From the NCBI GenBank assembly GCA_001556025.1, contig LSIB01000064.1, forward strand, positions 123,800 to 187,799: DNA of 64,000 bases, in the 5' to 3' direction. The notes under the pieces are model-generated. The model did not search any database, had not been told where the DNA came from, and was given only the letters and a program-made list of their open reading frames with translations. Within the stretch, counting starts at the first letter, position 1. The number at the start of each line of letters is the position of its first letter. The stretch is from Rhizobiales bacterium CCH3-A5. GTDB lineage: Bacteria > Pseudomonadota > Alphaproteobacteria > Rhizobiales > Beijerinckiaceae. The position numbers were made by a program, and so were the translations under genes. Shown one piece after another: positions 19,501-31,500 of the stretch.

Positions 19501-22500
19501 ATCGTCGTCGGCGCGATTGGCGGCGTCGCCGGCGCGGGCGCCGACGCCAACACCACGATGAAGCGCCGCACCAGCGCTGCGCTGACCAATTCCACCACCG
19601 GCACGATCGCGACCAGCCAGGGCGGGCTCGGCGGCGTCGGCGCGGTCCAGGTCGCGGCCTCCTCCTCGCAGCTCTCGACCGGCCAGAGCATCGGCTTCAC
19701 TTTCGGCCTCAACGGCGCGGCGGCGACGGGGCTGGTCAATAATTTCGAGGCGGTGACGACGGCAAGCCTCGACCAGGGCCTGCTCAACGCGGCCTCGCTC
19801 ACGGTCAAGGCCGAGAGCAGCAACGGCTTCCACGGCACGGCCGGCGTCGGCTCCGGCGCGGCGGGCGCGGCGCTCGGCAGCGCCTTCGTGGTCGGGCGCA
19901 GCAAAACCACGACGCTGGCCACGGTCGGCGGCGGCGCGAACGCCACCACGCTGAACATCTTCGGCGCGCTGAACGTGCTGGCGACCAGCACCAACCGCTT
20001 CTCGGCGCTGGCGGCCGGCGGCACGGCGGGCGGCGCGGCCGCGATCGCCGGCATGGTCAACCTGATCGACATCGCCAACACCACGCGCGCCGGGCTCTAC
20101 GGCGTCGCCTCGACGCAGACGACGCCGCCCTTCATGCAGCAGGTCGGCCAGAGCATCGACGGCTCGTTCAACATCATCGCGCGGGAAACCACGACGATCG
20201 CGGCGGAAACCGGCTCGGCCGCCTATAGCGGCGGCGGATACGGCGCGGGCGCTGCGGTCAACGTCGCCAGCATCGACGGCAGCGTGCTGGCCGATCTGTC
20301 CAACAGCACGGTCTCGACCCCGGGCGCGGTCGTCGTGCAGGCGACGAGCGACCGCAATGTCGATTCCGAGGCCTTCACGGTCGGAGCCGGCTCCACGGCG
20401 GGTCTCGCGGCGGCGGTCACCGTCATCTCGGTCGGCGCCAGCGCGCCCTCCGGCGCCGACCTCAACGCCGGCGGCGACGGCACGCTGTCGCGCGTCAACC
20501 AGCTCACGGCCGTCGATGCCGGCTTCACGCTCAGCACGAGCGGGCTCGCGACCTACCGCACCCTGCGCGGCGCGCTGGCTTCGGGCCAGACCGACGAGCA
20601 GTTGCGCACGGCGGCGAATGCCGAATATCTGGCGCTGCTGCAGAACGGCACGGTCGTCGCCGGCGTGCTGACGCTGACCGACAGCGGCGTGCAGGCGCTG
20701 CGCGCCAATAGCGCGACCGGTCTGCAGAGCACGGCGACCGACCAGCAGGTGCGCGACTATGCGGCGTCACGCTACACGGCGCTGAAGGCCGCCAACCTGC
20801 AATACGTCATCGGCGACGCCGGGCTGAACGCCTACCGCGACATCGTCCAGGCTGTCACCCCGAACGCGACCGACACGCAGGTCAAGATCGCGGCCGACGA
20901 CGCCTATGCCAGGCTGCTCGCCAACGGCGTTCCGGTCAGCGGGCTCTATTCGCTGCGTCAGTCCGGCATCGCCGTCTATCAGGCGGCCGCCGACGCCGAA
21001 CTCGGCCGCACCGCGACCGCTACCGAAGTGCGAGACTACGCCGCCTCGCAATATGCCTGGTTCACGACCAACCGCGCCCGCACGGCGACGCCGACCGCGA
21101 TCAGCGCCACCGCCCTGCTCGATTCCAACGGCGCGCAGACGGGCGCGACCGCGCTCGGCGGCTCGATCACTGCGGCTTCGGTCTCGGTCACCTCGACCTC
21201 GAGGACCGCGACGGACAACACCGCGCTCGGCATCGGCATCGGCGGCGTCGGCGTCGGCGCGGCGCTCGGCTACACCACGGTCGCGGACGCGGTCAGCGCC
21301 CGGCTCGACCAGATGAGCGTCACCACCTCCTCGATCACCGTCAACGCCTCGGCGGTCGATGGCGCGGGCGGCATCGCCTCGCGCATAGCGGTCGAGGCGG
21401 GGGCCGGTTCGGGCACGGCAGCCGCCGGGGCGGCGGTGGCGCAAGGGTCGGTGTCCAACACGCTCACGGCAAGGCTCGGGGGCACGCTCACCGTCACCGG
21501 CGCGACCGCCGTCAGCGCCAGCACAACGCAAGGCTCGCGCGCGGACGCGCTCGGCGCGGCGGCGGCCGGCGGCGGCGCGCTCGGCGTCTCGCTGGCCAGC
21601 AGCAGCCTGAGCGGGGTCGCGACGGCCGATCTCGCAGCCAATGCGACCTTGTCCGGCGGAACCTCGCTCGGGGTCACAGCCAGCAGCAACGGCATCTCCT
21701 ACGCCTCTGCCAGGGCCGGCGCGGGCGGCCTGCTCGTCGCCGGCGTCGGCGCCGATGCGCGCGCCACCGACACCTCCCGCGTCGAGGCTCATCTGCGCGA
21801 CAATGCGAGCGTCAATGTCGGGGCCGGCGCGATCACTGTCTCGGCGACGGCGACGCCCGACGCGAAGGCCGCCGCCTACGGCGTCTCCGTCACCGGCGGC
21901 CTCGCGGTCGGTGTCGCGATCTCGCGCGCCACGGTGAACCAGACCGTGATCGCGGCGATGGACGGCGGGGCCGCAGCCCAGCGCGCGCTGACCGCCGGCA
22001 CGCTCTCGATCCTCGCGACAAGCACGATCGCCGGAACGCCGGTCACCTCGATCGGCGGCTCGCCCGGCCAGACCCACCAGTTCGTACGCGGCGGCACGGG
22101 CGCGGCGGCGTGGTCCTTCGCCGGCTCGGGCTCCTATTACGCCAGCGCGGTGGGCTCGGACGCGGGCGCGTCCACGACCTCGACCGTGACCGCCTCGGCC
22201 GGCGCCAATGTCCGCCTGCCCAACGCCGTCGTCCGGATCGCCGCAGACAACACGACGCGGCAGATCGCGTCCTCGACCGGCTTCTCGATCGCCGGCAAAT
22301 ACTCGGTCGGCGCGGTGCTGGCCGACGCCCGCTCGACTTCGACCACAAGCGCGACGCTCGGCGACGACGCCCGCCTGCTGGGCGGCGCCGGAAGCAGCTT
22401 CAGCCTGACCGCGACCGGCCAGGACACGCAGATCGCCAAGGCCGTCTCCGGCAGCGGCGGCCTCGTCGCCGGCGCGGGCGCGCAGGCCGACACCGCCAAC

Positions 22501-25500
22501 ACGGCGACCGCGACGGCCCGGATTGGGGCGCGCGTCCAGATCGGCGCCAACACCATCCTGGTCAACGCCAAGCATACCGGCGAATACGCCAACCTCGTCG
22601 ATGCCGTGCAGGCCGCCGCGCTGGGCGCCAGCGCCTCGCTCGCCAGCCACAACGCGCGCTCCGACGTGCTGGTCGATATCGGCGCCTCCGTGCTCTTCAG
22701 CGCGATCGGCAACGGCACGCAGGGCTGCTACGTCACGAGCTGCATCCAGGGCATCGAGCTCGAAAGCCGCAATATCTTCCGCCAGCTTGCGCTTGGCGAC
22801 ACGATCAGCGCCGGCGCGGGCGGCGGCATCAACGGCGTCGGCGCAAAATCGACGATCGGCATCGACGGCACGTCGAAGGTTGTCGTCGGCAACGACGCCA
22901 ATTTCGCCAGCGGCGGCAACGCGCTCTCCTCACCCGGCCCGATCGCGATCCAGGCGATCACCGAACTCGCCGCCGACGACACGGTGACGCTGACCACCGG
23001 CGGCCTGCTGCAGGGCTCGGGCGTCACGTCCCAGTACCGCGCCGACGCCGACAACGAGGTCACGCTCGGGACGAACAACACGCTGACTTCGGCCGGCACG
23101 ATCAATATCGGCACCTATACCGACGCGGTCGTGAAGACCAACGCGCTGGTGACGACTTATGGGCTGGCCGCTGTCGGCGTCTCCGAGGCGGACACCAACG
23201 TCATCACCGACCAGACCGTCACGATCGGCGCCAACAGCACGCTGACCGCGCTGGACAACATCAACGTCACCGCCGGACGCGACGCCTCGGGCATCGCCTC
23301 GACCCGCATCCTCGGCGACGCGTCCGCAGTCGGCTATGTGCGCGGCCTGATCGCTGTGCCCGACGCCGACGCCGCGACCGACCTGAAGAACCGGACCGTC
23401 CTCAACGTCCATACGGGATCGGCCCTGCTCAGCGCCCAGAACGTCACGCTCGGAGCCTATAACGGCACGGTGACGCCGAATGCGCGCGGCGCGGGCCATG
23501 GCTACCAGCTCTATTTCATCCCGGTGACCCAGCGCGACGAGAGCCCCGGCGCGCTCGCGACCTCGACAGTGGCGATGAACGGGCGCGCCGTCGGCGGCGT
23601 CTTCCGGGAGCAGGAGATCATCATCGGCTGCGGCGCGAGCGGTCTCACGATCTGCGACCTCAACGCTCTGCCAACCGTCTACGTCAAGGCCGGCGGCGCG
23701 CCGGTCACCGTCACCCGCGACGACGCCTTCGACGCGGTCGCCTATGTCCGCGCCAACTACACCACGACCAACGGCACGATCGACGACACGGCGGTCGCCG
23801 ACACGCTGGTCGGCGGCATCGCCTCGGGACCCGTCAGGGCCTACCGGATCAGCCAGCTTTATGCGGCGGGCGGCAATGTCTACGTCAATGGCGACACGAT
23901 CCAGGGCAGCGGCACGCTGACCGCCAATGGCGGCCCGACGATCAAGGTCGTCAACAACAGCTCGGCCTATCTGATCCTCGACGGCGGCGCCTATATCCCC
24001 GATCTCTCGACCGGGGACATCCTGTTCACCGGCGCGGCGCAGGGGCGAGCCGGTCTCACGCAAACCTCGGTCAACGCCAACGCCCAGCCCAGCGTCATCA
24101 TCGACAACGCCTACACCCGCAGCGACATCGGCAATTTCGGCCCGGCTCTGCTGATCGGCGACGACATCACCAATCTCGGCGGGCTGGTCTCGATCAACAA
24201 CACCAAGGGTTCGTTCGGCTTCTCGGGCCAGCGCATCGACTCGCTGCAGTTCAACGTCACGGTGCCCGAAGGCGCGGTCGCGATCGCCTCGAACGGCCCC
24301 AACGGCATGTACAATGCCGGCGCCTCACCGCAGGCGGAGTGGGGCCACGCGATCACCTATCCGGGCGCGACGCCGGGGGCGGCCTCCAGCACCTATGTGA
24401 TCAACGACACCGTCAACGCCATCGCCAACACGCTCTATTTCGGGTCGGGCGCGAGCCTGAACTACAACCTCTACCACCGCATCGAGGATAGCGCGAACCC
24501 GGCGCTGCGCTTCAGCACCATCCTGTACGGCAACTGCATCGGCTATGGCTCGACCGGCTTCAACTGCGTCGGCGGCTATCATTTCGGCAACGGCATCAAC
24601 TTCGCGCTGATCCCGATCGTGCCGAAATACCGCGAAAGCAGTTCCGTTCAGGCCCAGGGCGGCGGCTCGCAGATCTACGGCGCACAGGTCGCGATCAAGG
24701 CCTCGGTGATCAACATAAACGCCTCGATCGAGGCGGGCCGCGCGACGAACCAGTCGGTCGTGCTCGGCGCGGGTCTCGCGGCCGGGCTGCAGGGCTTCCG
24801 CTCGAACTATCAGGCGCTGTCGCAGTATACCTATGTCGATCCGGTCATCGACGTCAGCCAGTATTTCCTGACGAGCGCCCATGTCTCGAAGCAGAACAGC
24901 GGCGATCGGGCGATCAAGGTCTTCTACGACTACCGAAGCGGCGAACTCTCCGTTTCGGACGTGAACGCCTCCTCCGGCGGCGGCTCGGTGCTGCTCGACG
25001 GCCAGATCATCAGCACGAACCAGGCCGGCAGGATCAAGATCAATGGCGGCTTCGGCCATGTAAACATCGTCAACAACAGCGGCGTCGCGCTCGTCACCAA
25101 CCGGATCAACACCGGCACGGCGGCAGGCGCGAACGCCAGCACGAGCAAGATCACCATCGTCGACCGGCTCATCACCTCGGGCAACAACACCACCGTCTAT
25201 GCCTATACGCCGGGCGCCGGCATCGCGGTCTACAAGAGCATGAACGGCGCGCAGCCGATCCTGAGCGGGGCCAACGCCACGGCGCGCTTCGCCACGATCG
25301 CCGGCGACACGACGAGTTACGACGTCAAGGACGGCACGCGTTACGAGTGGACGCAGCAATTGTTCGTCTACAAGGACAATCTGGTCAGCGGCGATCCAAA
25401 CCAGCAGGGAGTCTGGCGCTACAGCTCGGGCTCGGCCAACAACCCCTGGATGTATGTGGCAGGGCCGGCGAGCGGCATCTGGGGCGACAACACCTCATCG

Positions 25501-28500
25501 GGTCCGGACTACTGGAACCAGTCGACCACGCCGCAGGGCCGGGTGACCCATAATCCGTTTCACGCCGTCAGCAACCCTGTCTTCTTCCAGACCCTGCAGG
25601 GCGGCGTCATCGAGGTATCGAACGCGCAGCAGTTCTATGAGGGCTGCAATGGTCAAAATCCAAGCTTCTGCAGCCGCGACTTCCAGCAGGTTCCGGGCTC
25701 GACCGCCAACACCTACTGGAACTACAATCACGTCAGGTCCGCCTGGCTTCAGGTCACGGCGTCGGTCAGGGCGGACTACGATTTCGGCATCAGCTTCGAA
25801 GGCAACGCGTCCGGCCTGATCAACATCACCTCGAACGCGAATATCGGCCAGCGCGGCAACATCATCAATCCGACCGGCGCGACCACCATCACCGCCTCCT
25901 CCGGCAGCTTCAGCCAGGCATCGCAGGTCTCGATCCTGAGCAACCATTTGACCATCACCGGCCGTGACTCGGTCGGCGCGGTCGGCTCCGAGATCAAGGC
26001 GACGCTGACCGACGGTGCGGCGATCGCGGCCTATTCCGGAGCCGGCGGCATCCATCTCAACATCGATTCCGCCGCAAAAGTCTGGCACTTCAACGCCGAT
26101 CTCGATGCCGGCTCGGGCCGCTATGGCGACATCAGGGTCCGTGCCACCGGCGGGCTCGAAGTCGCGAACTGGGCCCCGGCCGACTTCACCCATGCGCTCG
26201 GCAACAACATCACGATCACCAGCCGCGACGGCGCGGTCGGCGGCATCAACACGCCGCTGCGCATGCAGGCTATGGCGACGACCTTGGCCAATGGCAGCCA
26301 GACCGGCGGCGTGGTCAACATTTCGGCCCAGGGCGACATCGGCGTCCGCCAGCTCTCCGGCAATCTCCGCGTCGGCCAGATCGCCAGCACCGGCGGCAAT
26401 GTCCGCGTCGATGTGGTCAGCGGCACGCTAAAGGCTGCCAACGCCCAGACGGCGGCGCAGTCGCTCTCGACCGAGCAGCTCTCGGCGATCTCCAGCAAGC
26501 TGAAACTGACGCAGGCCGACGGGGCGGACGCGGCAGCGCAGGCCAGCGTGGCCGCTTTCGAGCGCAACGTAACCGAGACCTACGGGCTCTATTCCAGCCT
26601 GATCGGCAACGGCACGGTCACGAACGGCGTCTTCACGCTGAACGCCAGCGCGATCCCGCTGTACCAGGCGCTGGCCGATGCGGCGCTGGGCAGGACCGCG
26701 GACGCTGGCGAAGTCGCCGCCTATGCGGCCGGCCGCTACGCCGCCTACGCCACCGTCTTCGACAAGGCCTATGGCGGGAACTGGAGCAGCCAGGCGCGCT
26801 TCGACCCCAACACGCTGGAAAGCAACTACAGCTTCACCACCGCCTCACCGGGCGCGGCGAGCGGCCTCGCCGCGAGCATCACCGCCAATTCCGTCTGGCA
26901 GACCGGACAGCTTATCGCGGCGATCGATCAGGCGGCTTTGCAGCCGGCTTCCGGCGTCGTCGGCAACGGCACGCCGATCATCGTCGGCCGCGATGTCACG
27001 CTGAACATCGGCGGCAGCATCGGCTCGCTTGCGGCCGACGTCACGGTCAACCTCGACGCCATCCGCAACGGCACGCTCTCCAACACCGAATTGCAGGCGC
27101 TCGCGGTCGCGACGACGCCGGGCTCGGTCAAGCTCATCGGCACGAACGGCTCGGGCCAGCGCGTCGCCGTCACCAGCCTCGGCACGGTGCCCAACGGCGT
27201 CACCCTGACCTCGGTCGACATCGCCCAGACCGCGCCGCTCTTCATCAGCGCGACCGGAACCTTCTCGGGTTCGGCGCAGGGCGACATTTACCTTCAGGCG
27301 ACGACGGCCGGGCAAGCCGGCAGCGGCTCGCTCAGGCTCGGCGCCGTCACCGCGACCGGCCAGATCAACCTTCAGGCGCCGCAGGCGATCACGGTCGCGA
27401 CCGCACCCAGCAGCACGACGCCGCTCAACGCCGTGCAGATTCAGGCCGGGACGGACCTGACCTTGTCCGCCGCAGGCGGCGGCATCGGCTCGGCGGCGAC
27501 GCCCCTCACCTATCAGATCGGCGGCCGGCTGATCTCTGCCTCGGCCGGCGCGGGCGACGCGTATCTGGTCAAGCCGACCGGCAATGTCGAGATCGGCCGC
27601 ATTTTCGCGCAGGGCACGGTCTCGCTGACCGCGACCGCCGGCTCGATCTCGGGCTACCTGCCCGGCGTGGCGATCTCGGCGCAGAACGTCGTCCTCAACG
27701 CCTCGGGCAATGTCGGCAGCGCCTCGACCGCCTTCGCGGTGCAGTCGGCCGATGATGGCGAGATTTCCGGCCAGATCGGCGGCTCGGCCTGGATCTCGAC
27801 CCCGACGCTGGCGAGCCAGACGGCCGTCGCCCAGCGCATCGGCGCGCTGACGGCAAATGGCAGCCTGACGCTGACGGCCGACGCCGAGCTGCGCGTGCTG
27901 CGCAGTCTGACCGCTACGACCGGCGCGCTCAGCGCCACCGCCGGCGCGATCGTGATGGAAACGAGCGCGACAGCGACGGCGGCGGGCCGCGTCACACTCG
28001 CTTCCGCCACCGACGTCACGCTCGGCCGCGTCAGCAGCGCGCTCGCCGCGCCGCAGGGCACGGCTTCGATCGCGGTGACGGCGGCGGGCGCGATCTTCGG
28101 CAATGCCGGCGTGGTCAATCTCGGAGCGGCGCAGGCGGGCGGTGTGATCGCGCTTAATGCCGGCACGGGCATCGGCACGACGCTCGACGCCGTCAGCTTC
28201 GCAGCGCCCAGCCTCTCGGCCCGCAGCCTGCAGGGCAATATCAACCTGCGCACGGCTTCGACCACCCGCGTCACCGCGCTGACGGCCGATCTCGGCGCAG
28301 CCGCGATCGCAGCCGACGGCGCGGTCACGATCGACGCGCTGACCAGCGGCGGCGCAGCCAGCGCGATCTCGACCGCGAGCACGCTGACCGTCACGACGCT
28401 GAATGCGGGCGGGAGCACGACGCTCTCGGCTGCCGGCCTCGTCACCATCGACAGCGCGACGACGACGCTGGGCGATCTCTCCATAGCCTCGACCAATGGC

Positions 28501-31500
28501 GGCATCACGGCGTCGACGCTCAACTCCGCCGGCGCGCTGTCCTTGACCGCGCAGGGCGCGATCGCGGCGACGACCGCGACCAGCGGGACGACGACGCAGG
28601 CGACCTCGTCGGGCGACACGCTCTCGATCACGAGCTTGAGTTCCGGCGCGACCGCGACGCTCGCCGGCCGCAACGGCGTGACGCTCGGCAGCGCGACCAC
28701 GACGCTGGGCGACCTGACGGTCTCCTCCAGCCATGCCGGCATCACGGCCACGACCCTGACCGCAGGCAGCGCGACCAGGCTGACGGCGCAAGGCGCGATC
28801 TCGGTCACAACGTCGATGGCCAGCGGTAGCGGCGCGACCGCGGCCTCGAACGGGAGCACGCTGAACATTGTCGCGCTGACCGCCGGCGGCACGACCGCCC
28901 TCTCCGGCTCCGGCGCTGTCACGATCGGTAGCGCCCGCACCACCGGAGGCGACCTGTCGATCACCTCGCTCACCGCCGGCATCGGCGCGACGACGCTCGA
29001 CGCTGCGGGTGCCCTGTCCGTCAATGCGCCCGGCGCGATCACCGTGACGACCGCGACCAGCGGAACCACCACACAGGCGACCTCCTCGGGCGATACGCTC
29101 TCGATCACGACGCTGACCTCGGGCAGCGCGGCGACGATGGCCGGTCGCAACGGCGTCACGATCGGCAGCGCTATGTCTATGACTGGCGAGCTGTCGGTTG
29201 CCTCCAGCCACGCTGGCATCATGGCGGCGACGCTCAGCGCCGCCGGCGCTGCGACCCTCACCGCGCAAGGCGCCATTTCGGTGACGACGTCGCTCATCGC
29301 CACCGGCGGCGGCGCGACTGCCACCTCGACCGGCGGCACGCTCGACCTCGTCGCGCTCACGGCGGGCGGGACCTCGACCCTGTCCGGTTCCGGAGCCGTC
29401 ACGCTGGGAACGGCCCGCACCACAAGCGGCGATCTCTCGGTTGTCTCGCTCACGGCCGGAATCACGGCGACGACGCTCGACCCGGCAGGCTCATTGTCGC
29501 TGGCGGCGCCCGGCGCGATCACCATCGCGACCGCAACCGGCGGCACGACCACGCAGGCCACATCGTCGGCCGGCACGCTCGCGATCACGACGCTGACATC
29601 GGGCGGAACTGCGACGCTGGCTGGTCGCGACGGCGTGACGCTTGGCGACGTCACGACGACGCTCGGCGATCTCGCGATCGGCTCCAGCCAAGCCGGCATC
29701 ACGGCCGCGACGCTGAGTGCGGCCGGCGCGGCCACCCTCTCCGCGGCGCAGGCGATCACCATCGCCAGCCTCGGCAGCGGCGAGACCAGCCTCGTCCAGA
29801 CCTCGGCCGGCCCGATCGACATCACGACGCTAAATGCCGGCGGCACCGCGCAGGTGATCGGCGCGACGACCGTGTCGCTCGGCACGGCGACGACCACGGC
29901 CGGCGACCTGCGTGTGATCTCGGCCGGCGGCGCGATCATGGCGACGCGGCTGACCAGCGCCGGCGGCGTCGAGGCGACCGCGCCCGGCGCGGTCACGATC
30001 GGCACACTGGCCAGCGGTGGCGCGGTCGATGCGACCTCGAGCGGCGGCGCACTGCGCATCGACACGCTCTCGTCGGGACAGATCGCAACGCTCGTCGGCG
30101 CGGCCGGCATCACGCTCGACAGCGCCAGGACGCTGGCCGGGTCGCTGGTCGCCACGGCATCGGCCGGCGGCATCCAGGCGCGGTCGCTGAACACCGCCGA
30201 CCGCCTCACGCTCTCCGCGCGCGACCTGATCGCGCTGACCGAAGCGGCAAGCGCCAACGAAACCGCGATCGTCTCGACGAGCGGCATCGTTCGCGCGACG
30301 ACGTTGCGCGCCGGAGCGGCGCTGACGGTGGATGGCGCCGGCGGCGTCGATCTGCAATCGGCACTGACGACGCTGGGCGATGTCGTGCTGCGCTCGTCCA
30401 ATGCCGGCCTCGCGCTCGGGGCCGTCACGGCCGCGCGCGACATCGCGCTGCTGGCGCAGGGCACAATTGCTGCGAATTCGCTGGTGGCGGGCCGCGATCT
30501 GAGCGCGAGCTCGCTAGGCTCGACGCTCGCCATCCAGGCCTTCTCGGCCGGTCGCGACATCTCGCTCGTCGCCAATGGCGCGATCGGGCTCGACGCCGCC
30601 GAAGCCGGCCGCAACCTTTCCGTCACCTCCAGCGCGGCGGGTGTCACGCTTCGGTCGGCCCGCGCCGGCGCAGCGATCGGGCTCGATGCGGCCGGCCTCC
30701 TCACTGTCACCTCTTTGCGCTCCGGCGGAGCCGCGACGCTTTCAGGCGGCGCGATGTCGATCGGCGAGCTCGTCGCCGGGGACACGGCGACGGTGCGCGG
30801 CGTGGGCACCGTCAGCCTCGGCAGCGTCTCCACGCTGATCGGCGACATCGCCGTCGCCTCGACCGCTGGCCTTATCGATGCGACGAGCCTCGACGCGGCC
30901 GGCGCGCTGGCGCTGCAGGCGGCAGCTACCGTCCAGGTCGGGACCGCGCGCAGCGCCGGCGCGGCCGGCTTCGTGTCGACGGCCGCCGACGTCGCCGTCG
31001 CGCGTCTGATCGCCGGGCGCGACGCCCGCTTCGTTTCGGACGGCGCGGTGCGCCTCGTTGATGGCGTCAGCGGCGGCGTGCTGACGCTCGCCTCGGCCAA
31101 CAGCCTCGTCTTGGTCGGGACCGCGAGCGCCGGCAGCGACATCGCGGTCACGGCCCAGCGCATCGTCTTCGGCGCGCTCGACGCCGGCCGCGACGCCAGG
31201 CTTGCTAGCGCAGGCGCGATCGACGGGGACAGCATCGTCGCGACCGATGCGCTGACCGCGCGCGCGGGTGGGAGCGGAGCCGGTTCGATCAACATCGCGG
31301 TCGGAGCGGCACGCAACAGCGCCTTCACCGCGCCCGACGATGTGCGGCTCGGCCGCTACGGCGCGGGCGACAGCATCGTCATTCTCGGCAACACGATCGT
31401 CTCCAACATCGTGCAGCTCGCCGGGGCCTCCGGCGGGCCGCTCGATCTGACCATCGCCGGCTCGCGCGGACGGACCGCGGAGCAGGTCGCGCTTTCCGTC

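Noticed and set aside
27654..31328. Open frame of 1,224 codons on the minus strand inside the exoprotein gene
   Set aside because: It is antisense to repetitive Ala/Gly/Ser/Thr codons in high-GC DNA, which removes stops from the opposite strand. Its translation is low complexity with no domain or ribosome-binding site.
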